Both the position numbers and the translations under genes were made by a program. A stretch of DNA of 64,000 nt, taken from NCBI GenBank assembly GCA_037893245.1, contig JBAIAA010000074.1:2480001-2544000 (forward strand), in the 5' to 3' direction. This DNA is from Crossaster papposus. Taxonomy: Eukaryota; Echinodermata; Asteroidea; Velatida; Solasteridae. A model generated the notes under the pieces. It was given only the letters and a program-made list of their open reading frames with translations. It was not told where the DNA came from and ran no database searches. This document shows positions 57,101 to 64,000 of this stretch, in pieces (positions within the stretch are counted from its first letter, which is position 1; each line of letters opens with the position of its first letter).

Positions 57101-60100
57101 TACCAGTCCTCCTGCGTCTGACTGGTTCGTTCGGTAGCGTGTCGCCTCGACGGTGTCGTATCCCAGCGGTGTTGGACCACAGCACCAGGCTATCTTCTTT
57201 GCTTGGAGGACAGGACCAGTAGACTGGTGAAGCAGAGCCAGTGGGAATGGGGAATGTGGTGGAATGTGGGAATAGGGTGGACTCGGAATGTGGGAGGAGT
57301 CGGAATGGGAGGGTTGGAGTCGGAAGGTGGGAGGAGTCGGAATGGGAATAGGGTGGAGTCGGAAGGTGGGAGGAGTCGGAATGGGAATAGGGTGGAGACG
57401 GAATGTGGGAGGAGTCGGAATGGGAGGACTAATAATTGGTAATCGGAGGTTTCTCATCAAGAACAGTGGTCATTGCCTTTAATCAGTCATCATCCGTCAT
57501 GTCATTCCATTATAATCAAGAGCCTTAGTAATTATTGATCAAGCAATCAACTCCCTAAATCTTAGCCCTGCATCGCCTTTTATAAACTTTGAGCCCCATA
57601 GGCCAAGTACAACTTCTCTTTGACATACAACAGTGCATAAACGCAATTGACCAATCAGATACCAGGATTCCCTAATATGCAATGTGTAGGTGACTTGCAA
57701 GGCCTTTAAAACATACAGTTGGTGACTTTATAATTCTTATTCCGTCACAATATTATAATCGTTGAATTGGAATGAACCCCATTTCCAGTTATGTTTTAGT
57801 ATCATTATGCTTTTTTTTTTTTTTTTTTTTTGGGGGGGGGGGGGGGGGGGTGGTTTGGAGGCCTGAAAAAAATTCAGGGAAAGAATGTGTGACCTGTCAT
57901 CACAAAATGAACGTAAAGTCGGAAAAAGCAAAAACTGAGATATGGGTATTTCTAAATTCTGTGGAAACGGAGCTTTCCAATGGTATAACACTTGGAGGTT
58001 CGATACTCAATATTTTTTTTATTTTTATTTTTTAGTCTGGAGTCTTAATACAGAGATTATGAGAAAACGGGCATTTCTTGCGAAAAATTGTGTGAAAGGC
58101 ATAGAAAGGCAAAGTCAAAATTGTCTCAAACTAATTTTGTTTTTATCTGATCGTCCTGAAATATTGGGAATTGATTGTTGGGGATTTAGTCCTAAAAAAA
58201 ACCATATAATCTCTAAATCGACCACCCCTTCAAATTTTGACTTTGACTGGCCGTACTGGGAAATCACTCCGTGCGACTTTACGCTCATTTTGTGATGACA
58301 GGTCACATGTTTGTACATCATGGCACCACTTTTCATTATTATATTATCCTATTGAAGAAAATGTTAAAAAGACATGAATCTGGGACTGAGAAACATTTCC
58401 AATTTTGTTAGAAAGTACTTAGAAAAATGCACTTTTTATTCGTAGACTTTGTGCACAACCGAAGAAGTGGTGGCAGTATGTTATATTCTTTCCTTGTTGT
58501 ATTTATATTTATTTTTTTATTCTGTCAATGCTTTTAACTTTAGTTCCAAAACATGGTCCCATGTGGTCATAAGCTGTATTCTAAACATCAGTAAAATTAC
58601 GTCACGTTCTGTCAACCATGGTCTACCGATGTTGACCCAGCACACATCTCTCTAGACTCGGTCGACCCCAGACCCCAGACGTTTTCTGCCTCATAGTTCA
58701 GAGGCAATATTGAAGTTAAATTAACCGTTATCGAAGCACCTGTCAGACTTTCTGGCTGAACGACATCCAATTATTGAAATGAAATGCCACCTTGTCGACG
58801 TACACGATATTCTTAGTCATCGTTATTCAGAACAACTTGGGGGGTGCACTACCCTAATTCATGTCCCATTGAAAACAGTGTAAAATCAACAATGTTCAGG
58901 ACTAAGTTTCATGCACACCGACATCACTGGGGTTTCACAAACAACAATCAGATTATTGTCTTGGTCTTTATCTTTCCATTTCTTTTCAATTTTTCAATTT
59001 ACATTTTTTAATATTCACACCAAAAGAAACTCACCTCCCGAAAGGTGATACTTCCCGAGCCTGCAAGCAGCCATTTTACAAATGGCATCCCTCCAGGTTC
59101 TAGGACCCATTTTTCAACCGTAATTTTGTCAAGTCTGCCCTCAGATTGAAGATCCAAAACCAGGGAGTTGATCCCATGCTATATTTACACAATCCCCTTT
59201 TTTTTTTAACAAACAGCCTCCTTTTTCAAAAGAAATTGTGGGGCACATTTCATGCTAATAAAACCTCGTAGAAATTCTCCCTTGTTTGTGGGTTGTAGTA
59301 CTGAGAATGATATTGGTCACAGGTGATTCAGGATAATTCCTATTTGTCGAGAGCCTGTCACGTTACCGGTTTTTAAACAGATCTTGGGCAGATCATATTT
59401 TCTCGTCAGAATGGCTTCGCACAAAAATGGCAAAAAAATATAGTTTTTGTAAAATGTTACCCCATTTTGTGGAATGCTTTTCCAACTCAACAAATACATT
59501 AACAAAATTTGTTGTGTCAATTGTATTTTGTTGTCATTCAATTGGCAGAATGTAAGATGGTTTCTCCATATCGCAACACCCAGCGCAAGGATCGTGTTAT
59601 GATGAAAAGCCCAGCCATGCCACGCCGCGGTTCGTCCCCCAAACCAGGTGATTATGGTTACCCTCTCCCCCCCTCCCCTAAACAAAAATAATAATAATAG
59701 AGGTAATAAGTTTTAAAAATAGACAATCTACATATTTTTAAATGTCCACAGTTTCTTTTTTTCTTAATACCGGTGCAGTCCCGCGGCCTGAAGTACCATT
59801 CTACCCATCGTCGGCCTCGCCTAAACCTTCCACTGCTATGTCCCTCCGACCAGTCGTACCGACAAAGCCCAGCATCTATAAGCTGCAAATGGCCACAGAA
59901 AACGGCAGTAGACCAACCTCCGTGGCATCACCCAAGTCAAAGGTCAGATAGCTCCTCTAGATTCGATTGGCTAGATTCGAACAAGCAATTTCGGTCTGTA
60001 CTACGTTTGAGATGCCCTGTGGATTGGACAAACATACTGCAGCGCGAAACACACATAATTTGGTTGTGTCGGGCGTTGTCGATAATGTGGCAGATGTCTC

Positions 60101-63011
60101 GACTCTCGCTTTTTCACTAGGGGCCAATTTCATAGAGCTGCTAAGCACAACAATTTGCTTAGCATGACAATTTGTCTTTGGCAAAAACAAGGTTACAGAC
60201 CAAATTTTCACGTGATCTTTATTGTTTTGGATTAATAATCAGCTGTTTTTTTGCTTAGCATGAAAAATAAGTAGAATTTTGGCTGGTAACCTGTTTTTAA
60301 TGAGCAAGACTTTTTTGTGCTAAGCAAATTTTTGTGCTTAGCAGCTCTATGAAATTGGCCCCTGTAAGAAGGTAATTGCACATGGAGCCCAACATTTGCA
60401 AGCTCATATCCAAGTACATGTACTTTGGATGTGACCTACATGTATGTAGGCAATTTTCAATGAATTAGCAATTCACTTTTTGAACAACAAATTTTGTAGA
60501 AAACGCGCCGGATGACGTATATAAATTTTTCCCAGATTCAAAACAGATGACGCATAAACACGCCACGAGCAAGGCCGGAAATATCTGTCAGCAGCGAGCA
60601 AGCCTGGAAATGCGTGGGTGTGCTTCCCGGCACTATCGGCCTGAACCCGCTTCGGATCGAGTTTCGTTAAAAATAATCCTCCCCCCTCGGTGATGTTAAA
60701 ATAATCCCGGCGCAAACTGGTTAAGTAAAAATAAATATCTGCAGCAAATTGCTGCATTCATATTTTGTATACTACTGTACATGTGTGCAAACATTTTAAC
60801 AGATGAACCAAATACCGGTACAGTATTTGTTTTCAATTTTATCAATCATTAACAATCCTCTTGTATTTGAAAATCACATTTTGTCATGACGCTTTTATCC
60901 ATCATTTTGAATGTTTGTGCACACAATATGTGGCAGGCACAGAGCCCTTTTTTATATATATTTTAGGAGAACAAATAAAAAGCCAAGACTTCAATCTTGC
61001 CCACATCTTCTTTTTTTCAACAAACGTCTCTCCACAACGTAAGCCAAGGATTCTTTCAAGTTAGTCCGACAGTAATTTAAATACTCTTTGTACCGAAACC
61101 CTTTAAGAGCAAAAGCTCAATTTTCTTTCCATGTCAGTATTGATCTTTATATCAGCGCTGCGTCTGCACTGCTCATTTGAGATGACTGTTCTTTGTGCTT
61201 CAAGCACTGCTAGCCAGTCATTTTATCGATTCAGCCAGGGTTTCTCTAAATGGAAACTCGTTTCCTTCTTTCTCATGTTGCAGGCAATGTGATATGTCAC
61301 TATTGTGCTAGCATTTTTAACGCCTACTTTAGAAATTGCATACTGCATATGACAACCTTCATGACCATATTTAAGTGTCTCTTACTGAATTTCTTTTTTT
61401 CTTTATTGAACAATGAAACCAGACTGCTAAATTTCTTTGCTCGGACATTTGTCAAAATTGTGAATCATTTCCTATATTACTTGTTTGTACAAATGAATTG
61501 GAACAAGAACTGTAAAAAAAAAAGACAATTTTTAGTTCTTTTTTATTTGTCTTTTGCTCTGTAAATTATGTCTTTGAAAATTGTGAATGTTTGTCTTTTT
61601 TGTTTATTTGATAAAGAGACTTGTATGCAGTAAGTAACGGAAACGTTCCTAGTGTTCATGTAATGAGGTTAATGAGGTTACATCCGTCGGTCAGATTCAG
61701 AATTCCATAATCTTCTTTGAGGATCATTTTACACTGGATTTAAAAAATTTAAGACTGAATATGAAATTAGGCATCTACACGTTATTCAAATGTTGAAACT
61801 ATTTTAACGGAAAATAATTTCTCGAAGCATAATTAATGAGGCCACATATAATTAAGCAATATTTTTTAGTGAAAGAGTCGTATGAAGAGCAATCTAGAAA
61901 CTTCAATCTAAGTAAAGTGTACCATTCCATAAATGTTTAAATATTTCATGAAATATTTCATATTTCATGGATTGAATTATTTAACCCACCTGCGCTACTG
62001 CATTAGGTGAGTCATGGGGCCGACATTCATGAATGTTGTCGTAGTGACAGATGTTCAGTAATTGAGTCATGTCTCATGTATCAAACCCTTTGGTTGATCC
62101 AGTGGTGAGTACCACTTACGAGGGTGGTGTTTTTAACCACCTTGCACCACCTGTGTTCTGAGGGTGTAAAGTTCCACATTTATGTTTTGTGAGGGTGATT
62201 AAAAGCCAAAGATTCCACAGCATTTTGCGCCTAAAAGGTAAAGGAGAAATAAATACAAAGGGAAACTGACGAGGTGCACTATAACAGTTCTAAATTTGAA
62301 CAAAGAAATTGACAGTTGTAGGGTTCGAACCTGCAAATCCTGGATTGTTGATACAGTGTTCTACTGACCGAGCTATCCGGCCCAGTGTTAGTGGTTCCCA
62401 ACTTTGTCAGTGTCTTTGTTCAAGAGAGACTGGTCAGAAGATGCTTGTAAACAAAGAAACAAGAGCTGGTTTAAATCCCACTCAAGTCAGTTTCTTTGTT
62501 CATTTTTAAAACTAGTAAATAGAAAATAGTAAATTTAAAAACTTTTCATGCAGATTGAAAAAAACAATGATTACCATTGTCATTGTTGAGATGGACGTTT
62601 ACAACAAGAATTTAAGTCAAATGGCCAGTAAGATGTATTCTTACGAATATAGGTGCTGTACCCGATGTCGTTTGGTGGTGCAAACATGTAAATTCCAGGT
62701 ATTTGCCGGAATGCTATATGTACCGGTAGCTATTATTTGTTGTTTATTATCTTCTACAATCCTTAACTTTACTGTTAGTTAGATTGAAGTAAAGTTTCGA
62801 AATTGCTCTAATAAGCGTGATATTTCCACTGTTGGTACCATCTTCATACGACTCTTTCACTAAAGAATATTGCATAACTTAAGGCCTCATTAATTATGCT
62901 TCGAGAAAATATTGTTCGTGAAAATAGTTTTAAAATCTGATTACCATTTGTGATTTGATGTACAGGGGAGCAGACGGGGATCTGGTGGTTCTACAAGCAC
63001 GGCAGACACAG
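38399..63011 (+). CDS. DCLK: Doublecortin-like kinase (DCLK/DCX family), first five coding exons
   Basis: Exons 38399-39163, 48293-48389, 59549-59647, 59779-59942 and 62966-63011 join in one frame (phases 0, 1, 1, 0; leaving in phase 1), about 390 residues in the window. Two tandem DCX domains are visible: residues about 55-140 ([20 protein letters not shown]) and about 199-285 ([20 protein letters not shown], then [14 protein letters not shown]). A Ser/Pro/Arg-rich linker follows. This is the N-terminal architecture of DCLK1/2, which bind and stabilise microtubules. The Ser/Thr kinase domain must lie to the right of the window. A DCX-only product cannot be excluded. ATG 38399 (CAACAATGG) is chosen because its peptide aligns with the DCLK N-terminus (NGLPSPxHSAH motif). 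One intron contains an antisense LTR retrotransposon. Confidence 0.88.
41255..41356. mobile_element. MITE, CCCCAGCTTAGG family, copy 3
   Basis: TTCTTAACCCCAGCTTAGGC...GAAGCTGGAGTTTGGAAAAT. The core GGCTCCATCACCGTTGCC is shared with 28254. Confidence 0.7.
42172..42498. mobile_element. MITE with TTAA target duplication (piggyBac-like)
   Basis: TTAA|AGGGATCGTATACGTTTG...CAAACGTATACGATCCCT|TTAA. The inverted ends are perfect over more than 20 bp and the TTAA tetranucleotide flanks both sides, the signature of piggyBac-mobilised elements. Confidence 0.85.
42929..43148. mobile_element. MITE with AGCCGCGTTCGCATTGGACT ends
   Basis: Perfect inverted ends AGCCGCGTTCGCATTGGACT / AGTCCAATGCGAACGCGGCT, about 220 bp, no ORF. 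Confidence 0.85.
45887..46134. mobile_element. TTAACC-family MITE, diverged copy
   Basis: Left TTAACCAGTCCGCGTCAGATG, right CCCGGTGCAAACTGGGTAAA. Internal GGGTGTGCTACCCACAGATG is shared with the copy at 5330. Confidence 0.7.
46300..46510 (-). pseudogene. LINE reverse-transcriptase C-terminal remnant
   Basis: The minus-strand peptide includes [20 protein letters not shown] and a KSKPKTYLL end, the typical C-terminus of CR1/L2-like non-LTR retrotransposon ORF2 (..GxxxFxxxAxxLWNSLPxxIR...FKxxLKTxLF). The rest of ORF2 is absent. Confidence 0.7.
48293..48389 (+). CDS. DCLK: DCLK exon 2 (end of DC2)
   Basis: Acceptor TAATTCCTAG|ATC, donor GGAAG|GTAAAA. It encodes [20 protein letters not shown], matching the CLQDFFGDDDVFIACGPE segment of vertebrate DCLKs. 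Phase 0 in, phase 1 out. Confidence 0.88.
48665..48821. repeat. Near-perfect 157-bp fold-back element
   Basis: TGTGACCCAGCACGAGTAAA and its inverse form the ends. The arms run almost to the centre (GCTTTAAATGATGAAATCAA around a 7-bp loop at about 48745). The left arm carries a short insertion/deletion difference. Confidence 0.9.
48986..49654 (-). repeat. LTR (3' LTR of the element)
   Basis: 669 bp, ends TGTGACG/CGTCACA. It contains a G-rich tandem block at about 49147-49335 (units around GGAGTCGGAATGGGAATAGG). By eye it is identical throughout to the other LTR, offset by exactly 8,095 bp. Confidence 0.95.
49657..49673 (-). promoter_or_regulatory. Polypurine tract
   Basis: Minus strand CTTGGGAGGGGGGC followed by TA and the 3' LTR start TGTGACG. 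It is the usual plus-strand priming site position. Confidence 0.75.
49911..50046. repeat. 38-bp tandem repeat in the element's 3' region
   Basis: About 3.5 units of 38 bp containing AAAAAGTCCTCAACAAGTTT and ACTTTATACAAAAA, between the zinc-finger ORF and the polypurine tract. Confidence 0.9.
50110..50784 (-). CDS. Accessory C2H2 zinc-finger ORF in the env position
   Basis: 224 residues from ATG 50784, same strand as gag-pol, 380 bp after the pol stop. The N-terminus is highly charged (K/R/D/H). Two fingers follow: C34-x4-C39-x12-H52-x4-H57 and C66-x2-C69-x12-H82-x4-H87. Then come a Pro/Ser-rich linker and a C-terminal part with a [11 protein letters not shown] helix-like stretch. No signal peptide or membrane segment, so it is not envelope-like. 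Function unknown; nucleic-acid binding is inferred from the fingers. A possible splice acceptor (TTCCGACAG) lies just upstream of the ATG, so a spliced subgenomic RNA is conceivable. It may be a captured host gene fragment or a lineage-specific retrotransposon protein. Confidence 0.75.
   Translation of the reverse strand: MPSDKQEGKRDHGHRDRPTDKDRRKEPRATPHHCPQSGCGVETTQKSNMVRHVRECHRAKTSGFLCATCGERFTRRDTRDRHVARIHRGGKPQRSGAPSHPPPSATHRNPHSSSPLPPLPPEPTIELLAPPLSQPGTPLSTTATEGEHPRKGGKSLKTLLREYQSRAPMVVDSTTSESDTEVDRHPKTSSNADRIDMVITTTFYKNDIVVHQEEIKRSFNMNDI
50802..50951. repeat. 37-bp tandem repeat upstream of the zinc-finger ORF
   Basis: Four units (39, 37, 37, 37 bp) of the type GTCGGAATCACGGTGGAATA..., ending 18 bp before the ORF's ATG on the element strand. 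On that strand each unit contains a pyrimidine-richer GATTCCGACAG, resembling a splice acceptor. Confidence 0.9.
51165..55082 (-). CDS. pol: pol polyprotein: protease, RT, RNase H, integrase
   Basis: 1,305 residues counted from 55082, where the codon is GTG. The frame stays open further upstream into gag, so this is not a true start. Domains in order: aspartic protease with DTG at 20-22; reverse transcriptase about 325-505 with YLDD at 454-457; RNase H about 598-720 (Asp601, Glu645, Asp670); integrase with zinc motif H850-H857-C887-C890, catalytic D919, D979 and E1015, and a GPY/F module near 1156; then an acidic tail. The order RT-RNaseH-IN places it in Gypsy/Ty3. All catalytic residues are present. 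No chromodomain recognised. Confidence 0.95.
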   Translation of the reverse strand: MQTVYVQGQIGEHPINFLIDTGSTETVISTTEFERIGATSKPELQSMTETIRQADGTPLPVRGSAFMNVRIGGHCARVEVVVGSINHQGILGMNFLLMTGSILDLDQLQLRIGDNTIPCNGNNCSSFSCRVVTKETVQVPPGHEAVIPGVVRQKGKLSGWGIIEPSDRSQLGKRGLVVASTLVRAAADQYPVRVFNPGDTVVTIYKGTTAGLLVPIDGKEIKIQGNGGIVAGLERQDGVEEDELPRHLVDLYARSIENLPEGQHGKVKKLLVDFQGVFSKGDDDLGKTDLVKHKIDVGGARPRRQPPRRLPIWQRVEADQQVRQLLERGTIEPSSSPWASPVVLVKKKDGSTRFCVDYRALNECTLKDAYPIPRINDSLDSLAGAEWFSTLDLASGYWQVELDGDAKAKSAFVTRAGLFQWNVMPFGLCNAPATFERLMERVFAGLQWEVMLLYLDDIVVFARSVEEEVERLVEVFGRLKAAGLKLKPKKCCLFKQQVTYLGHVVAKEGVSTDPEKVLTVYEWPTPKSVKDVRSFLGLASYYRRYIKGFADIAKPLHRITEKDRAFIWTAECDRAFAELKEKLTTAPILAYPQMKGEFIIDTDASNVGIGAVLSQKHEDGTERVVAYASRTLTKPERNYCVTRRELLAVVVYAKHFKQYLYGQKFTIRSDHGALRWLRNFRNPEGQLARWLEILSEYDFTIEHRPGRVHQNADALSRKPCKQCGREDDISDSREPPTGEDTSDGTSSEEERGTNALTLQSIWTLKELRDTQLSDPSIGPIMRAVAKGERPTWEAISMESTALKTYWAQWQQLKIRNGVLSRRWETENGRYRQWQVVLPASFQEDVMTELHDSKTSRHQGVYKTLQKVRRHYYWSGMSADVRAKIRRCIICARRKSPGKKARAPLKQYVVGAPMERIALDVMGPLPRSERGNAYVLVIGDPFTKWIEAYALPNQKASTVAKTLVEEFICRYGCPKEIHSDQGTNFQSAVFREVCKLLEIHQTRTCPFNPKSDGFIERFNKTLVDMVSVMLRPDQKDWDEQLSYAMMAYRSAAQESTSESPYFMLMGREITLPLDALTEVPDEEEDPLTTDYAQNLRGKLSEAHDKARENIKASQQRQKRNYDRHVAGKDIRSGMFVWLHNSARKKGLSPKLQFKWKGPYLVTDKLSDVTFRVQDKPRAKPKVVHYDKLKLYTGPTLEDWRTKPKPCQEEPAGEPLELQTTEEVDKFFEDTTQAEEKQDGSEVNQPPRQTDGGVTEPCLDLEEGVTCDTDIPAEASKSTQKFPIELPKQRRNPTRQRKRPVRLSDYE
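55124..57013 (-). CDS. gag: gag polyprotein of the LTR element
   Basis: 629 residues from ATG 57013. The first about 300 residues are Gly/Ser/Thr/Pro-rich and disordered. A retrotransposon-gag core follows at about 325-495 (starts [15 protein letters not shown]). There is one CCHC zinc knuckle at C577-C580-H585-C590 ([14 protein letters not shown]), typical of nucleocapsid. The stop codon at 55124-55126 lies within the upstream open extension of pol, which is one frame back, so a -1 frameshift is the likely way to express pol. I see no textbook slippery heptamer right at the gag end. Confidence 0.92.
   Translation of the reverse strand: MEQLEQAGLIPGRHRVEEVDSGVEFRYRRDNPFQVAEGSVATSGTSAKEASNSQLAPMTSTSNPVAQGGFSEWTTDGEEWERQKMASSTAHLEEAQQRTPQRRGIDGLGEPDGGLPMMNPWSTSTPVSNMQVLGAKVEQAPRPLATIGTIEDWYPEGRGAREHSTRDVNVGASGPAGITTVSGAVQAPPGYSPYVPRVFSTMTAGMRTSPGYAAAAGQSSGGASASMAFTQGRPYEEVAQWRGGSEYVPISSGRTSTWGPDLATKMGSSQPQLQKASTPMKVEGLEKGLAGATIGSRKPDGHTTEEERKTSAGDDKIHRAQRKPSFVPDRFSGEIPWRDYKAHFESCATINAWTSAEKAFFLAASLKGQAQQVLGDGVQGEELSYIDLTTRLERRFGPGEQAERFLAELRSRTRGANESLQALGQSIRRLTGLAYPELPRDSRERLAKGHLMDAIPDAEVRAGIFRAHPKSLDEAIRAALETESFLNSERQRQRGQGGRQDRNPRANRYVEAVSREEFNQQTQAMSEQLSALYGMMAGLEKAMRNETTASWREETGANKKWTQQEGGRKPMESDQACYNCGGLGHFRRNCPSTRTRGPVSGNATGPTQRVVGRSSQTDPKREGDVQRAN
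57062..57079 (-). promoter_or_regulatory. Primer-binding site, tRNA-Leu
   Basis: The + strand reads ATCCCACCGCTGCCACCA, which equals the 3' end of animal tRNA-Leu (AAG-type) including CCA, as I recall it. The minus (RNA) strand is therefore an 18-nt perfect complement, one base inside the 5' LTR. Confidence 0.85.
57081..57749 (-). repeat. LTR (5' LTR of the element)
   Basis: Second 669-bp copy. On the minus strand it contains a TATAAAAG box at 57577-57584, about 166 nt into the LTR, the likely core promoter. The C-rich strand of the tandem block would lie in R/U5. Confidence 0.93.
57577..57584 (-). promoter_or_regulatory. TATA box of the 5' LTR
   Basis: TATAAAAG on the minus strand (context GTTTATAAAAGGCGATGC). 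Initiation would be expected about 25-30 nt downstream, near 57550. The same motif occurs in the 3' LTR. Confidence 0.6.
57811..57850. repeat. Poly-T/poly-G tract
   Basis: About 21 T followed by about 19 G, 60 bp outside the LTR element. It is a homopolymer junction prone to length error in assembly. Confidence 0.9.
57888..58307. mobile_element. MITE with TGTGACCTGT ends, copy 2
   Basis: Inverted ends TGTGACCTGTCATCACAAAA / TTTTGTGATGACAGGTCACA. The interior is AT-rich, without a transposase. Confidence 0.85.
58308..59548 (+). other. DCLK: DCLK intron 2, right part
   Basis: AT-rich intron sequence. I see no exon or clear repeat structure before the acceptor at 59547-59548. Confidence 0.5.
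59549..59647 (+). CDS. DCLK: DCLK exon 3 (linker)
   Basis: Acceptor CAATTGGCAG|AATG, donor AAACCAG|GTGATT, phase 1 in and out. It encodes a basic Ser/Pro/Arg-rich segment ([14 protein letters not shown]) comparable to the KSPGPSRRSKSP linker of vertebrate DCLKs. Confidence 0.85.
59779..59942 (+). CDS. DCLK: DCLK exon 4 (linker)
   Basis: Acceptor CCGGTGCAG|TCCC, donor TCAAAG|GTCAGA. It encodes a Pro/Ser/Thr-rich segment ending SVASPKSK. Phase 1 in, phase 0 out. Only 131 bp separate it from exon 3. Confidence 0.82.
60120..60362. mobile_element. MITE, GGGGCCAATTTCATAGAGC family, copy 2
   Basis: Same 243-bp length and ends as the copy at 36126, with a handful of substitutions and single-base indels. 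In a DCLK intron. Confidence 0.9.
60500..60724. mobile_element. TTAACC-family MITE, left end clipped
   Basis: Right end CCCGGCGCAAACTGGTTAA is intact. On the left, only CGCGCCGGATGACG remains. The interior matches the nested copy at 31393 closely. Confidence 0.8.
61780..62950. mobile_element. Element bounded by about 100-bp inverted repeats
   Basis: The left arm (about 61795-61895) and right arm (about 62830-62935) are inverses over TTCTCGAAGCATAATTAATG, AGTGAAAGAGTCGTATGAAG and the sequence around them. The inner about 940 bp hold a tRNA-like SINE head and no transposase. Confidence 0.75.
62311..62387 (-). mobile_element. tRNA-like SINE head, minus strand
   Basis: Minus strand: box A-like TAGCTCGGTCAGTAGAAC and box B GGTTCGAACC with an imperfect anticodon stem-loop. 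Acceptor-stem pairing fails, so it is a SINE or tRNA pseudogene, not a functional tRNA. Confidence 0.6.
62966..63011 (+). CDS. DCLK: DCLK exon 5 (short Ser/Gly linker exon)
   Basis: Acceptor GATGTACAG|GGG, donor GACACAG|GTAAGA. 46 nt encode [15 protein letters not shown]. Phase 0 in and phase 1 out agree with exon 4. The gene continues beyond the window. Confidence 0.7.
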
Positions 63012-63084
63012 GTAAGATATAGCCAGGTCTATGAAGCCATGGTTTTGTTTTTTGCTACGTCTGTCAGTAAGACGCACGGCATCA

Positions 63085-63622
63085 GCTGGCATATTGTAAT
63101 TCTCTGTTGTATCAGCTACCCCGTAAACAACTTGCTTGCCTACAAAGACTCCAAAATTCTGACGCTCGAATTGTGACCCTGACACCCTCTACAACCCATA
63201 TCAGCCCGATTTTGCATTGGCTGTTTTGCAGTCTCTGCATTGGCTGCTTGTTTTTCATTGCCTTCATTATTCAGCTCCTGAATACATCATAGACCTATTA
63301 ACTCCATATAATCCATCCAGGCGATTACGATCTTCTGATGCTTCTTTGCTGGTTGTCCCTCACACAAATCCTGGGGTGATCGATCATTATCTTACGCAGG
63401 TCCTCATCTTTGGAACAAGCTACCCCTTAGTATTCGCAATATTTGCTTTCTGAATTCCAAAGTTGCCCTGAAGACCTATTTATATCAGACCACTCAGAAT
63501 ATTCTTGTTTAGTTAAATTTAATTGTTTTGTTACTTCTGATTTGATATAATTTTGTTTGCGCCATGAGCGTCATTTATGGCGGATAATGGCACAGTATAA
63601 ATTTCTGTTATTATTATTATAG
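63085..63622 (+). pseudogene. CR1/L2-like LINE 3' remnant
   Basis: Frameshifted RT C-terminus: LACLQRLQNSDARIVTLTPS, then APEYIIDLLTPYNPSRRLRS, then a LWNKLPLSIR-like segment and KTYLYQT. It is followed by a short tail ending in TTATTATTATTAT, the usual LINE 3' microsatellite. It is broken by frameshifts and 5' truncated. In a DCLK intron. Confidence 0.8.
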
Positions 63623-64000
63623 GTGAATTTGTTATTGTAGTGTGCAAGTGGCTAAAGTTTCCACCTGAAAGTAAAAACCTGAAGTAAAAATTAGCCTGGC
63701 ATACAGTCCAAGGCAACAAGCTTCTTTGTACTTGTAATCAGATAAGTGTAGGGTTGAACAATTCGTGCAAAGTACTTGAAACACGGTACTGTCTTCTCTT
63801 GTTGCCTTTTAGAGTTGAGACCAGGAAAAATCTGGCAAAATGAGATGAAACTGGGCACAAGGCATCGTGGAGAAAACTGCAAAATAATGAAAAATGGGAA
63901 ATTAATTTAATGTTCAGATTTAGTTATATTTGTAATCTTTGCTTTACCTATACTAACTATAATTTGGACAGAAATGGTACGTAAGTAGTGTACAAAATGT
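63623..64000 (+). other. DCLK: DCLK intron, right edge
   Basis: AT-rich. I see no exon or repeat that I can support. Confidence 0.5.

Larger units (their letters stand above)
48986..57749 (-). mobile_element. Complete Gypsy/Ty3-type LTR retrotransposon with extra zinc-finger ORF
   Basis: 8,764 bp, antisense to DCLK. Two 669-bp LTRs (TGTGACG...CGTCACA) are flanked by ATAT on both sides. In element order: 5' LTR (57081-57749), tRNA-Leu primer site, gag, pol with protease, RT, RNase H and integrase (Gypsy order), a C2H2 zinc-finger ORF, tandem repeats, polypurine tract and 3' LTR (48986-49654). gag and pol frames are intact and the LTRs look identical, so the insertion is recent. No env-like ORF with signal peptide or membrane segment was seen. 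Confidence 0.95.

Noticed and set aside
62311-62387. Possible tRNA gene
   Set aside because: Boxes A and B are present, but the acceptor stem does not pair. Better explained as a SINE head. The same holds at 7404, 17892 and 37779.

Overview
The window is nuclear DNA from an animal. It has long AT-rich introns, GT/AG splice sites, dense non-autonomous DNA transposons, tRNA-derived SINEs, decayed LINE tails and one intact Gypsy-type LTR retrotransposon. Three deuterostome-type genes lie head to tail on the + strand. The many TACATGTA and ACCGGTA palindromes and the MITE families remind me of echinoderm (sea-star-like) genomes. That taxonomic guess rests on recollection and is only moderately safe.

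Layout. (1) About 1.1-8.0 kb: the last six recognised coding exons of a GRAF/ARHGAP26-type Rho-GAP, ending in its C-terminal SH3 domain. Two introns carry arrays of the same 22-bp minisatellite. (2) 8-15 kb: intergenic DNA, mostly repeats. (3) 14.93-15.04 kb: a GC-rich promoter with two CACGTG E-boxes and two E2F-like sites, followed by an AAAATGGCGG start context. (4) 18.4-30.8 kb: an orthologue of MGA, the MAX-partner bHLH-zipper scaffold of the PRC1.6 repressor complex. It has one 7.5-kb exon (with the MGA-specific cysteine-rich domain) plus three further exons, two of which encode the bHLH-zipper. No T-box is visible in its N-terminal part. (5) 30.8-38.4 kb: repeat-rich intergenic DNA with nested MITEs and a SINE that has a perfect target-site duplication. 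(6) 38.4-63.0 kb: the first five coding exons of a doublecortin-like kinase (DCLK), covering both DCX domains and part of the Ser/Pro/Arg linker. The kinase domain lies beyond the right edge.

An 8.76-kb LTR retrotransposon (48986-57749, antisense) sits in a DCLK intron. Its 669-bp LTRs look identical. It has a tRNA-Leu primer-binding site, gag, a protease-RT-RNaseH-integrase pol, and an extra ORF in the env position encoding two C2H2 zinc fingers. This accessory ORF is the most unusual item in the window.

The three host genes do not form one pathway: GRAF works at membrane and cytoskeleton, MGA in chromatin and DCLK on microtubules. Two ideas link features. The putative MGA promoter carries the site types (E-box plus E2F) that PRC1.6 binds, which suggests autoregulation. 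Introns of all three genes share the same MITE families.
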